Source of the DNA: Cylindrotheca closterium
Taxonomy: Eukaryota > Bacillariophyta > Bacillariophyceae > Bacillariales > Bacillariaceae
Reading direction: 5' to 3'
Length of the DNA stretch: 64,000 bases
NCBI GenBank assembly: GCA_933822405.4
Contig: CAKOGP040000080.1
Location: forward strand, 31,482-95,481
The notes beneath the pieces are model-generated. The model was not told where the DNA came from. It worked only from the letters and a program-made list of their open reading frames with translations, and searched no databases. Position 1 is the first letter of the stretch. The number at the start of each line of letters is the position of its first letter. Below, one piece after another: positions 41,442 through 52,040 of the stretch. A program made the position numbers and the translations under genes.

Positions 41442-42464
41442 GATTGACCTACCCATTTTTTGTCATTTGGTCGAGTCCCAGTAACAATATAGTGCTATAG
41501 GCATCTTCATCGCGATCGGCAATAAGCGCAAAGGAACAGAAACGATCCATATTATCGATGTTCGTTTGTGAAATCCAGCATCCGCCGGAAGTATATACTG
41601 TAGGTCATTGGCTTTTTGGATTCATTGCCATGATGTCGTGATCCTACTCGTCCACATATATGCATGATGCTGGGAAGAGAGCACATATGAACCTCCTGAA
41701 CAAAACCAAAATAGCCAAGCAGCAGCAAGGAATATAGTCCGCAATACTTACTTATTTCGACGCAATCTAGTTACTGACATGGCAATATATTGCTGCAGCC
41801 CACCGAACTACAAAAGTAATCCTCCCTGCAATATAACATCGACACCCATGATTGCTTTTCAATGAGATCGCATTATCATTGCGTTTGTCAGAATATAAGA
41901 CCAGGGGCCGACGACGAGGACTATGACTCTGGAAGACACTGAAATAATTACTTCACCACCACCACCACCACCACTACCAAAAGCTCCTAATGAATCGTCG
42001 CTGGGCCGTGGAACGAAACACAGTCGTTCGTTTGCTCAACTCAAATGGCACAAATCGCATTGACTATAATATGACGGAACGAATATAATATAGGACTATG
42101 GATCATCAACAAAGTCAATAAGTATAGCATATTTCCAATTCTATGCACCGGGTCATAATGGTAACATATTCAATATATATGGCGTGTGTGTGTTGGTGTT
42201 GCTTGCTGCGATGATGATGATGATGATGATTCATTCAGCTTCACATGCGCCTTGGAATATAATGCCAATAATCATGACATTCTACATGCCATTATTTTTG
42301 TCATTGGCAGTGATTTGTTTGTTGCCTATCGGTTATTGTCTCATGATGCCTTCCATATGCATAATATGCATTATGGTACCGGTAGGAATATTATATTGCG
42401 CACCCCCCAAAAAATAATAACATCGTCAAAGATTGATTCGACTCCTTCGACTATCTTTTTATTG

Positions 42465-42465
<1 letters not shown>

Positions 42466-42503
<38 letters not shown>
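42466..42503. repeat. (TCA)n microsatellite
   Basis: About twelve pure TCA units. Confidence 0.9.
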
Positions 42504-42504
<1 letters not shown>

Positions 42505-42687
42505 ATATATCCTATATTCCAACACAACACACACAATCCTCACATCACTTTCACCATGGCACCAAAGTACAAAGTACAAGGACCCGCAAATCACGACTGC
42601 AAAGCGTCATTCGCAATTTCTTCTTGGAAGAGCATAGCGCATAGCGCAAACAACTTATTCTTACTATTGCTGTCAACAACAAGATGT

Positions 42688-42723
42688 GATGATGATGATC
42701 ATCATCATCATCATCATCATCAC
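42688..42723. repeat. (ATG)n/(CAT)n inverted microsatellite
   Basis: A GAT run meets a CAT run at GATC, giving a self-complementary hairpin-capable stretch with arms of about 13 bp. Confidence 0.85.
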
Positions 42724-42863
42724 GCCACAACAACAATGACGACGATGACGACGACAACGACGAGGATTGATACGAATTGAAACTATCATTATAACATCAT
42801 TGTCATCCATCCATCCATATTATGCATCACGCGGAATGGAAAATCTGATGATTGAATGAATGA

Positions 42864-42886
42864 ATCAATCAATCAATCAATCAATC
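42864..42886. repeat. (TCAA)n microsatellite
   Basis: Five to six TCAA units following a shorter GAAT run. Confidence 0.85.
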
Positions 42887-42946
42887 CGCCACGCGGAAGG
42901 CATAAGATGATGCTCGATGCTATGGGACATCTTATAAGGTTGTTGA

Positions 42947-43342
42947 AACGTCATCGCATACCTCCTCCTCATCGATCCTGCCCGTCCTGAAAAATATGAC
43001 AGTGATCGTGATAGTGATAGTAGTGACAGTGATAGCGATGACGAAGAAGACTTTGGAAGAAGACTTTGCAAGAAGACTTTGGAAGAAGACTTTGGAAGAA
43101 GACTTTTGACTGTCTATTGAAAGAGGACGAGGATATGGAAGACTATAAATCATATGTCCAGATGCGATCTGCAAGAATGTTTGGAGGACCACCAGACTGT
43201 TCAAGAAACCACCAGCGCTATCTTTCCAATCATCATGACAATACTTCCAAAGATGCGCCCCAGAATTACTCTAAAGTTTTTCGACCTCTTGTTTCAACTG
43301 CTAGAGGACCATGACAATAAATGCATGACATTCGAGCTATAG
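42947..43342 (+). pseudogene. Decayed acidic-protein gene, possible paralog of the 43965 gene
   Basis: An S/D-rich segment (DSDRDSDSSDSDSDDEED, from 42998) runs into a 13-bp tandem repeat and then a TGA near 43120. In the same frame an ORF from 43154 to 43342 reads SRCDLQECLEDH, IFPIIMTILPKMRP and LLFQLLEDHD. That order of motifs resembles SKYDLKAHLLENH, FLPLVLSVLPNFRR and RLVRMLEQ at the end of the gene at 43965-44474. No ATG starts the acidic part. I read it as a broken relative; similarity is modest and needs alignment. Confidence 0.35.
43043..43107. repeat. 13-bp tandem repeat, five units
   Basis: Units of GAAGAAGACTTTG, with the third starting CAAG and the last ending in T. A 13-bp period is not a multiple of three, so copy change shifts reading frame. 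Confidence 0.92.
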
Positions 43343-43964
43343 GATCCTAAATCAGTGCATTCCATCATCCTGGTTGGCACTAACGGAACGACGCGGAAGG
43401 AAGAATGATCGGCCAATTACGAATGACCCTATTGCTGAGTTGTCATGATCATGATCATGATCGTTAGCAGCATATTATCGAAGGAAGCACGTACAACGCT
43501 TGGGTCGTGGTGGATATGCATACAATCAAGAAAGTGTCTTCTTCTTTGTGCTGGGGGCAGTTGCGTGGTAGTTGTCGGGCGGATGTCAATCCAATGATAC
43601 TCTTTGGTTGCCTAATAATATGCAATATAGAGTGAACTTACATTTTAAAAAAGAAACGAATTCCATAGAAGGAGCGTAGTGTTGCCACCTACAGTATTAC
43701 GAGTATGTTCAAGAAAGTGGAAATAATTATTATAGGGGACTGAATTAGACCGTTTTCCAAACCGCGCCATTTTAGTGATGACTCCCCCGCCTCATATTTT
43801 TTCCATCCGGCAGAACAAAATAGCAATTATAATTATCTTTTCGATCCGAAGAATGGACAATATTAAAATATATTAACGCATCGTAACAGTTGTCCATCAC
43901 AATCATCCTCATCCTCATCCTTATTATCCTTAGCATTATCCTTAGCAGCAGCAGCAGCAGCAGC
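43343..43964. other. Intergenic
   Basis: Contains a palindromic TCATGATCATGATCATGATC run at about 43441-43462 and a CAG run just before the next ATG. No gene was seen. Confidence 0.5.
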
Positions 43965-44046
43965 ATGACACCACCAGATTACACCAACTACGATTCGCTG
44001 CAAAGCGTCAAACGCAATCTGTTCTTTGACGACGACGACGACGATG

Positions 44047-44085
<39 letters not shown>

Positions 44086-44474
44086 CACACAACAAGAACA
44101 ACAACAATGATGCCAATGATGATAATGATGAAATACCGTCATCGGCATCCTTGGCAGATGTTCACACAAATCTCAATCGTCTGATTATTAGTATCGACCT
44201 TGATTCCGAGGACTACGTAAATCAATCGAACCTCTTGGTGGCTTTGAAACAGCTGCTTCGTTCGGTGCATGATGATGACGACGATCATGACGCTGATGAT
44301 GATGAGGATGATGGAAGCAGCACAGTGTCCAAATACGATTTAAAGGCACATTTGTTGGAGAATCATGACGATTACAACACCTTCTTGCCACTCGTCTTGT
44401 CAGTGCTTCCAAACTTTCGCCGCAATCTTCCTCTCCTGAGTGCTGGACGTCTAGTGAGAATGTTGGAGCAATAA
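43965..44474 (+). CDS. Small acidic protein with helical C-terminus
   Basis: 169 residues from the first ATG at 43965 (the frame upstream opens only with TTG). Poly-Asp and poly-Ser runs (residues ~23-45) are encoded by GAC and TCA triplets. A helical segment follows (LADVHTNLNRLIISIDL, LVALKQLLRSVH), then a second D-rich loop, then SKYDLKAHLLENH and FLPLVLSVLPNFRR to the end. No signal peptide or membrane segment. I recognise no family. The C-terminal order matches the broken copy about 0.8 kb upstream, which supports it being a real, duplicated gene. Function unknown. Confidence 0.5.
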
Positions 44475-44758
44475 AATGCATCATCCGTGAAAATATATAT
44501 ATATACAATATATACATGTCTCTAGATATACACATATACATGTCTCTATCATTCCGGAAACGAAATGAAATCCTGTATATATTACATTATATTTTGGTTG
44601 GTACTGCGCCTATTTCAATGAATGAAGAATGGAACGAAGGATGGGAGAAAGAATGATCGGCCAACAACAATAATGATCGGCCAACAACAACCAATTTTTC
44701 CTCAACTCACAATGTCGGCATATTATTCTCCTATTGCTGCATCATCATCATAAACAGT

Positions 44759-44796
<38 letters not shown>

Positions 44797-45540
44797 GTGA
44801 AAGCTACAGTATATAAGAGGATCACTTATAAAATTCTTGGAGAGTATCATAATAGTACTAGGTAGTAAGTATAGGTAGAGGTACATATGGTCAAGCGAAT
44901 GATATAATAATACTTTTTTTTTCTTTCTTCTTCTGTTGCCTATAGTCCTACACATAATAGGAAATAAATACTGCGGTTTGCATTGGCATAGCTCATATGA
45001 TATGTTGCCTTTCGTACCACCCCTACCGGTATCTATGTATGATACTGCTAATGGATACATTTGCGATGAATCCTTATATTCATTGCTGTCTAGCTAGAAT
45101 GAATAGCTAGTACTATTGAGTTGCCACTACATCCTTTTGTGTATTGCTATTATTTATCTTATCGTAGGTACCGGTATACTGTACTTTATCCCGTTTCGTT
45201 TTTCCTTTTGCCCACTGCTATCGCGTACCTACTATCATAGGAAAGCACCTCGCACCTCGAGAGCTACGGTCCGAAAGCGGTGCGCACCAGACGGAACCTC
45301 ATCATTGCTGTTGTTGTAAAATAACAAATCGTTTGTTGATTATTCCTAATACTTTACTCCTATCACTATTATCATGCATTGGTTCAAATTGATACGTATA
45401 CAAAAGAGGATGAATTCCTCGGGGGATGATTTTGATTTGATTTTGATTGAGATTGATAGACAAATAATATTACCCTAATGCTTGTGACAATAATGTTTCA
45501 AATGAACATTCTGGCCATAAGGACCTTCTTTCTTTCTCTC
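44475..45540. other. Intergenic
   Basis: About 1 kb. AT-rich with a long (CAT)n run and a short TATA run after the previous stop. Two ATGATCGGCCAACAACAA copies sit close together near 44652-44690. No gene was seen. Confidence 0.5.
44759..44796. repeat. (TCA)n microsatellite
   Basis: About twelve TCA units in the gene-free stretch. Confidence 0.9.
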
Positions 45541-46512
45541 TTAATGTCCCAACAAGGCTCGAATGTCATTAAAGGCAGATTCTTCATCGGACATGTCACC
45601 ATCCGCAATGGGAAGAGTCTTCTTGGTGGAGGTCATGGATCTTCGAGAAGCACCATCCGATCGACTTCGCATCAACGGTGTCGATTGGGCTCCTCTTGTT
45701 GGAGGAGCGTTGTTGTTAGGAGTGGATGGTTCGCCGGACACGTTTCCGGAATCACCGGATTTGGCTTCCAAGGCGAGTTGCTTTTGTTCTTCTTCAATGA
45801 ATTTGCTGAGTTCCAAAGCAGTGTCTTGATTGTCGGGCAACATGTTGGCCACGCATCTCACAAGGAGTCTCACTCCGCGCGCCGTAAACTGTTGCATGCC
45901 TTCACTCTTTTCCAGAGATCCTTCGCATCTATCCAAACTAGATGCCAGCAAGCTCATGTCAATGCGAGCTTCTCCCAGTTCGCTCTTGATGTGAGAGACA
46001 GTTTGGTTGGTAGCATCTTGCTTCTTACCAAGTTCTTCTTGTTGACCAGCCAGTTGCCTGATCTTTTCTTCTAGGACAGTCTTGCACTTCAAGATGCCCT
46101 TGCCCAACGAGACAGAGGTCTTGTCAAAAATGGTGCGCGTGACCGGAAGGAATTGTCCCACAGTGTCAGGCAAGACCTGTACCAGGACGATGTAACCAGC
46201 CCAGCATGCTCCAGCACCAGCCGCCGCATAGATGGCAGTTCCCATCCACGTTTTACTTCCGCCTCCACCAATAATCATAGGAGACGGAGTGTGAATGATA
46301 ATGGGTTGCCTTCGATCATTATCTCTGCCACTTCGGTTGTTGCTTCCAGACGAAGCACCATCCACGAGCTTCATGAGATGCGGAGAGTATTCCAACATCT
46401 TGTGAACCTTTTCGGGAAAGAGAGCGTAGACTCCCACACCCAGCAAGATGTATTGTCCAGCGGCATTTTGCAGCAGGATTTTCAAAGGTCCTCGTGCAAT
46501 TGCAGTGGCCAT
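45541..46512 (-). CDS. Membrane-anchored coiled-coil protein (DUF1664-like)
   Basis: 323 residues from an ATG at 46512. A short hydrophobic segment near 18-35 (YILLGVGVYALFP) and a membrane helix near 90-115 (AIYAAAGAGACWAGYIVLVQ) are separated by a Gly/Ser linker. A helical coiled coil follows (KTVLEEKIRQLAGQQEELGKK, then SHIKSELGEARIDMSLLASS). The layout, with a membrane helix, then a VTRTIFDKTSVSLGKGI-like stretch, then a coiled coil, resembles plant DUF1664 proteins, which have no fixed function. The C-terminal third is S/T/P/N-rich with SRSDGASRRSMTSTKK and an acidic end, probably regulatory. Mitochondrial or plastid membrane location is possible but unproven. Confidence 0.6.
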   Translation of the reverse strand: MATAIARGPLKILLQNAAGQYILLGVGVYALFPEKVHKMLEYSPHLMKLVDGASSGSNNRSGRDNDRRQPIIIHTPSPMIIGGGGSKTWMGTAIYAAAGAGACWAGYIVLVQVLPDTVGQFLPVTRTIFDKTSVSLGKGILKCKTVLEEKIRQLAGQQEELGKKQDATNQTVSHIKSELGEARIDMSLLASSLDRCEGSLEKSEGMQQFTARGVRLLVRCVANMLPDNQDTALELSKFIEEEQKQLALEAKSGDSGNVSGEPSTPNNNAPPTRGAQSTPLMRSRSDGASRRSMTSTKKTLPIADGDMSDEESAFNDIRALLGH

Positions 46513-46613
46513 TTTGGTATGGTAGTATGGTTACTTGAGAGTGCGGGTGTGGGATAGTACTACGAATACTACTACAACTAGAGGGTGTGTGTTGTTCTGT
46601 AGTGTTGCTTTCT

Positions 46614-46640
46614 TTGATTGATTGATTGATTGATTGATTG
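46614..46640. repeat. (GATT)n microsatellite
   Basis: Six GATT units upstream of the coiled-coil gene. Confidence 0.9.
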
Positions 46641-47140
46641 CAATATCAACCTTGACAACAACAACGCAGAAAAAGAACAAAGGAAACAAGAACTAGGTGT
46701 GCTGTCGTCGAAAGCAATCGTACCAACAGCCGAACGGGAAGCAGCAACCGGCTGGGACAGCAGTTTCTCCATTGCCCGTTCCAGCACAGACAATCGGTTG
46801 GTGCTGACGGATGTCAGGAGAATGTCCAAAAAGTACCGGAGAATCGTGTAGAAATATACTGTAGTAGAATTTCTGTAGCAAAAGTACCAAGGGAAAATTC
46901 AGTCTTGAGCCGCCGGCGTGATCGCTAGTCCATGCCGGCTACCAACTCACATTCAAACAACATCAACAACTCATTATCGACGGAAGACAGAAGGGCTACA
47001 GAAGGGAACGGCGAGACGGAGAGAGTTGATAAAAAAAGGTGGCAAATAAAAAGCTAATGGTGGCAGACTACTACCGGTACAAGCAAGCAACGCAAGCCCA
47101 AGATACTGTAGTATGTCAAGACACGAAACACCCATGCTTC

Positions 47141-47955
47141 GTTGTCGTCATTCTGAGTGCTGGACCGGTAGCTAGTAGGCATTGCTTGTGGGAGCGAAAC
47201 GTCAGTATGACAAGAACGCACAGCCACTTTTTGTGAGTGAAGCAAAGAGCGAACTACTGTACCTGCAAACTCTTGAACAATAATATATACGTATCAACGC
47301 ATGCCATTTCTTCATCGAAGTGAATAGGGGTGCCGTTTAGCATATCATCCAAGACCAAAACAAGTAACGCAAGATATCGCATGTCAACTTTGAATTTTCC
47401 ACGATACACCACACCACACATGATTTGTTGTCGTCATTCTGAGTGTGTAGTACAAGACGTGCTGGGAGCGAAACGCTGCTGTAGTATGAGGAGAACGCCC
47501 ATAGTCACTTGTGGTGAGGGAAAGAACTACTTCATGCATGCTTCGAACTGAAAAGGGGTACCGTTCTTCATATGGACGTTTTCGTTCTAATAAGTGTACC
47601 TGCTGCATGACGTGGGAAACGTCAGCATGACAAACGCATACGTACCGGTATGAGTGAAATACTAATAGCTATCTACCGTTACATACTTCAAAACACCGAC
47701 AATCTAACTTAATTGGGCCAGGAGTAAGGTAGTAGGTACAGTAGTGCTAGCGCTTCGTCGTAGTGACGTGGACGGACGTGGCAGCCATAGAATGACACCG
47801 CATATATAAAGAACGACACTGGAGCACATGGCGTGACGTGACGTTGACAGCGTTAGAATGACATCGCACACGTCGGAGTACAAGACACTCTATGTCGATA
47901 AAGAACGCATGTCGTTCCATTCCTTCGAACTGATGGGGTGCCGTTCATCGAACCA
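47141..47955. repeat. Degenerate ~0.3 kb tandem repeat, three units
   Basis: GTTGTCGTCATTCTGAGTG is identical at 47141-47159 and 47427-47445. GGGAGCGAAACG follows in both (47190, 47464), then AGTATGA..GAACGC, CACTTxxxGTGAG and GAACTAC. A unit end, GGGGTRCCGTT, recurs near 47331, 47557 and 47935. A third partial unit has GTGGGAAACGTCAGCATGACAA at about 47608. Confidence 0.75.
47606..47844. promoter_or_regulatory. TGACGT (CRE/bZIP-like) cluster
   Basis: TGACGT or its complement occurs at about 47607, 47619, 47764, 47834 and 47839, the last two overlapping as GTGACGTGACGT. TGACGT is a bZIP core and the diatom CO2/cAMP-responsive element core. It lies 430-670 bp upstream of the first HA gene. 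Binding is inferred. Confidence 0.4.
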
Positions 47956-48275
47956 AAAAGATGCTCTCTGATTGCGGGGACAAGATCAAATCTATGACCA
48001 GAATATTTGAATATTTATCATTTCGATCCCACTCAATGCTTCTCCGGAGGAATTCTGGATCAGACGCAAGCTTCTTTTCTTTTCGGTTCACATACGCATC
48101 CAAACTACCGTACTGTACCTTTGCTACCCATCACGCCACTTCGAAATTTGACGAATGAATCCGTCCATGTTTTTCTTTTCTCCAGCCGTCACCTCGCTCA
48201 TGTGTGCTACTGCTAGCGCTCCTATACATCAATCCTTCCGTAGCCTTCTCTCATAAAACAACAAGAAGTAACAAG

Positions 48276-49427
48276 ATGAATGCTGATGCTAACTTTCCTT
48301 TCTTTGTGGTTCCGGACGATCCAACACCTTCGTGTTCGTTGGTCCAAAATGAAACCCAACCACGTACGGTGACGAATTGGATGCCATCATTCGTCCCCTC
48401 CTACTATGATAGCTCTCATCATTCTGCTGGTGATGAGTCAGCACAAGAGCAACTAGCACAACGACTACCAAATACAACTCTACTACCTCGGTATGCTGCT
48501 GCTGTTTCTCCTGAAACAACGAGGAGTCCGACCGAAGATTCTTTTGGTTGTACTGCTCCTCCTGGTCTCCCCATTGAGGCATTTGAACCAGTGCCGATTG
48601 GTGGGACAACATGGAGCACATCAAGACGTGTTTCTTCCACCATCATGATGGATGCCTCTGTCATTGATATCGTTCTGGAGCTTGTCGCCTCGGAAGAGGA
48701 GGATGAAATAGTCGTAAGCGACCCTGCTGACTCGTCCTCCTTGTCCTCATCCTCAAGTATGTCCAACGTGAGAAAGGCTTCTTCAGCACCCCATAGTATC
48801 ACCGCAGCAGAAAACTTTCATATGCCCAAGAGAAGGCGCGTCTCCTACCACTCCTCCTCTTCTTCTTCGTCGTCCTCCTCCTCAAGCGGTCACCAACCAC
48901 GCTTCCGCAAGTACCACGAAAAACAGTGGCAAGACCAGTTTCAAGAGCTCCTCAAGTTCAAGGAAAAGCACGGCCATTGCCTCGTTCCGCACTCTTATCC
49001 AGCGAACCAAGCCTTGTCTCGATGGGTCAAGCGTCAACGATACCAATACAAGCTAAAGACGGCTGGAACGGCACCATTCTCAATTACTGATACCCGTATC
49101 CAGAAACTACGAGACATTGGTTTTGTTTGGGACTCGCATGCGGTTACTTGGGACAACCGTCTAAAAGAGCTGGCAGAGTACCGAAAGAAGCATGGCGATT
49201 GCAACGTCCCATCAAACTACAGCGAGAATCCGGAGCTTGCCACCTGGATCAAGTGCCAGAGAAGGCAATACAAGCTCTTTCGGGCAGGCAGCAACAAGAA
49301 CAAGAATAAGAAGAAGGCGTCCAGTATGACTATGGAGAGAATTAATGCACTCAATGAGCTTGGATTCAGCTGGACAGTGCGAGAGGAAATTTCTTCCTAT
49401 TTTCCCCGTCCAAGTCTCATGTTCTAA
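48276..49427 (+). CDS. HA-domain protein, copy 1 of a tandem triplet
   Basis: 383 residues from the ATG at 48276 (the frame is open upstream only from GTG). The N-terminal ~210 residues are S/T/P-rich and disordered. They carry LPIEAFEPVPIGG, then MMDASVIDIVLELV, then a basic MPKRRRVSY that may be a nuclear localisation signal. Two helicase-associated (HA) domains follow, at about 213-290 and 291-375. Landmarks are HGHCLVPHSYPANQALSRWV with KRQRYQYKL, and KHGDCNVPSNYSENPELATW with KCQRRQYKL. HA domains are small helical units, often repeated in diatom proteins without a helicase and thought to bind nucleic acid. No helicase motifs are present. The role is likely nuclear and regulatory, but unproven. 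Confidence 0.82.
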   Translation: MNADANFPFFVVPDDPTPSCSLVQNETQPRTVTNWMPSFVPSYYDSSHHSAGDESAQEQLAQRLPNTTLLPRYAAAVSPETTRSPTEDSFGCTAPPGLPIEAFEPVPIGGTTWSTSRRVSSTIMMDASVIDIVLELVASEEEDEIVVSDPADSSSLSSSSSMSNVRKASSAPHSITAAENFHMPKRRRVSYHSSSSSSSSSSSSGHQPRFRKYHEKQWQDQFQELLKFKEKHGHCLVPHSYPANQALSRWVKRQRYQYKLKTAGTAPFSITDTRIQKLRDIGFVWDSHAVTWDNRLKELAEYRKKHGDCNVPSNYSENPELATWIKCQRRQYKLFRAGSNKNKNKKKASSMTMERINALNELGFSWTVREEISSYFPRPSLMF

Positions 49428-49555
49428 GCAACAATAAGAGGATTGAGAGGATAAGAGACATTCGATTTTGCAATACTTATACTAGAATACTGCTCTAAGA
49501 ATTCTTAGTAATAATGGCTGTAGAGAACGCATTGCCTTAACTGCTGGCTGATCTG

Positions 49556-51177
49556 TCACTCGGTTGCGTCCTCCTCTAACACGGCTACCACAACATAGTC
49601 ATAACTAGACATCGTCCACATATCAACTCCGTCCAAATACTTTTTTCGTAAACTGGCGCCTAGATAGCTCTCTGGAGGTTCAATCTTCCCTTTCTTGAAT
49701 TTGAACACCCTTCCGATTCCTTTCATTACTTCTTTGGCCTTCATTGACATACAGAGGATGTCATCATCGTAACAAAGGATGTATTCATAATATTTCTCCC
49801 CATCTGGTTTAACAGCTGCCCTCATCCAAACGTCAGGATCGGCAGTGGACGACCAGAAGCCCAATTCCTCCAATGTCTCTGCCAGATGTGACCTGAATGC
49901 TGCTGATGATTCTTTGAGACCATATAATGCCCTTCTTACAATGAAGACTTTGCCTTCTTTGTCCCCAAATTCGGGTCCTGCTACTACCATGTAGCACTTT
50001 TTGATTGCTGGTGCAGTGAGGAAAGCGTTCTGGATATCTGCGCATTGCAAGTCTAATCCGTTTTGCGCTGCTATCATGAGTAGTATCCGGACCAAATCAC
50101 GAGATCCTACGGTGCTGTAGGTCAACGCTGCGGGCGCTTCAGTCTTGTGTCCGTCAGCTCAGTACCTGGCTTTCCTCCGGAATTTTTCTCCCATGTTCAT
50201 GTCCAATATTAAGTGTCCCGTGATCTTTTTGTATGAAATCAACTTCTCTACGTCCCCATCGAATTCTTCAAAGGCTATTCGATTGTTCTTCATTTCCATT
50301 TGGATCGATTCCTGCCATAAGGTGTCTCCATTCTCGTCGTGAAAGTCATCATACCATCGGCCGTTTGCCAATTTCCGTATCAATCGCTGTTTTGTTCAGT
50401 TGTAGGAATGATGCGGTAACCTTGGTTTGTAGGCTACGTAGTTTCATTGCGTCCGAATGGACTACTCTCCCCTCATGTTTGTCATATGCTGCGTATGCTT
50501 TCTTCAGCATGCGTTCAAACATGGACCAGTTCATTGTAGGCTTTTCTCCAACGTAGCATAGGTCCTTGATGGTGTGTTCTGCCTCTACAATGTTGTAAGC
50601 TAGGAGTCTTTCACCTTTGTAGTGGGTGCGTAGGGCGATAAATGCATCCCTTCCCTTGCCTTTGACGTCAATGGCTTGTAGCGTCGCCTCAGCCTCGGTA
50701 TTTCCCACGATTGTCCATTGTAAAAGCTTCTCCATTGAGTGGTGCCATTTGAATGTATGTCTCTAGGAAGTCTTCGTGGAATGTTGGAACTGATGAGTCG
50801 TTCATTCTGACAACATACTTCAGTGGGACTCCATCTCTTCCTGGCATGGTACGGAGGTAGTTCACGAACGTTGGGTTCCAATCCTCCCATTGGACGTCGT
50901 TGGTGAAGTCTTGAGGTAGTGCCTGTAGTGACATTAATTTGGAGCCATATACGTATTGCTTGTGGGTTTTCATGCGCCTAAGTAGTTGGGCTGCATCAAT
51001 GATAGAGAATGGCGCTGTTGCAGGGTCCCGTCCCATGCGAATTTTGTCTCTGCACCATTGGATGAAGGCGCGGATATTCTTCTTGATGCCAGGCATCAAT
51101 CAAATTTGCCCTTGCGCAGCAGTCATTCCCGCTAGAGTTTTGAGTTCGTCGTTGAGTTCCTCGATAGAGGTATCCAT
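49556..51177 (-). mobile_element. Decayed Ty1/copia retroelement (diatom CoDi-like)
   Basis: The minus strand reads a gag-like region (51177 to ~50349), then directly reverse transcriptase (~50383 to 49556). RT motifs: WQESIQMEMKNNRIAFEEFD, ADIQNAFLTAP, RRALYGLKESSAAFRSHL and ILCYDDDILCM, the last being the YxDD active-site region. Protease and integrase are missing: gag and RT overlap at ~50365, so an internal deletion joined them. Damage: TGA in gag at 51102-51100, a gag frameshift near 50735, and TGA in RT at 50161-50159. RNase H is absent. I could not find LTRs at 49430-49556 or 51178-51400. It is opposite in orientation to the flanking HA genes and non-autonomous. Confidence 0.85.
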
Positions 51178-52040
51178 TGTTGTGCTAAAGTCGTCAGAGA
51201 ATATTTTGTAAGAGATTCTCTCAGCTTGTGTATGTACTTGGAAAAGAGTGGCATCGTTCATACCACAGATGACCATGTTATCGTTACAACGTTACGATGT
51301 GGTTGACTTACAAAGTAGTAGCTATAGTAGACGGTAGTGTAAATCAAACATATTCTTAGAAAGAGTGTGCTCATCATCATATCGACGACCTTCGTCAGAG
51401 GCCGATTTATCCTTACTACTCACGGACCCTGGCAATCGTACGCATCTGTATCAGTACGACGTATCTCGTATCCAATAGCACATTCACCTTTATTTGATAG
51501 TACACGTGTACAGAACAGTGTATTCATTGTGACAGTCTTTTTTATCTGCGTTCCTTTCAAACTAAAATCTATTGCTGTCGAAATGCGCCAAGAGCACGAA
51601 CTGCCACTCTGCGATACCCAATCCACTTAATTGTCGATGGGTACCTGGTAGAAGGCGAAGGAAGTCTGCACAAACTCGCATGCCAGTTGTCGCACATGTT
51701 TTAAAATTATTTTGAAATCTGCCTCAGTCGCGGATACATAAATACCACGTCAAAAATCCGTCACAAGCGCTACCATACTTTTAGGAGTTGAATATGGGGG
51801 ATGTCTACTTGAACTTGTGGCACGTTTTTCTACTATGACCAACGACGTTGTTGTGACCAGCAATGTAATATATTAAGTGTTTCCCATTATATTATATGTA
51901 CCAATAAGCAATGGTCCAAAATATCTGAGCCAGACGGTTGTACCTTCTGATACTCTTTTCTACAACACAATCACATCTCACTCTTTTGATTTTTGCAGCA
52001 TCCATTCTTTGTCTCTTCTATCGAGAACCAATCTCTCCTC
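51178..52040. other. Intergenic upstream of HA copy 2
   Basis: No gene. Short blocks (GTCAGAGGCCG at ~51395, AGAAGGCGAAGG at ~51650, CCGTCACAAGCGCTACC at ~51758) recur in the region upstream of HA copy 3. Confidence 0.6.

Larger units (their letters stand above)
40887..42946. other. Microsatellite-rich, gene-free stretch
   Basis: About 2 kb with no credible gene. Apparent ORFs near 42184-42780 encode only poly-His, poly-Ser or poly-Met from triplet repeats. Repeats are listed separately. Confidence 0.6.
46513..48275. other. Long intergenic with degenerate repeats
   Basis: About 1.8 kb between divergent genes. It holds a GATT run, degenerate repeats and a TGACGT cluster, each listed separately. 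Small ORFs here look incidental. Confidence 0.55.

Noticed and set aside
42433..42780. ORF with long poly-His run
   Set aside because: The run comes from a (TCA)n/(CAT)n microsatellite; all frames give homopolymers and no other domain is present.
44759..44796. Repeat array considered as CRISPR
   Set aside because: Pure triplet microsatellite without spacers; the genome is eukaryotic.
48204..48275. In-frame extension of HA copy 1 resembling a plastid leader (LLLALLYINPSVAF)
   Set aside because: It opens with GTG, not ATG, and copies 2 and 3 have no such leader.
51178..51400. Possible LTR next to the copia remnant
   Set aside because: No matching direct repeat was found on the other side at 49430-49556.
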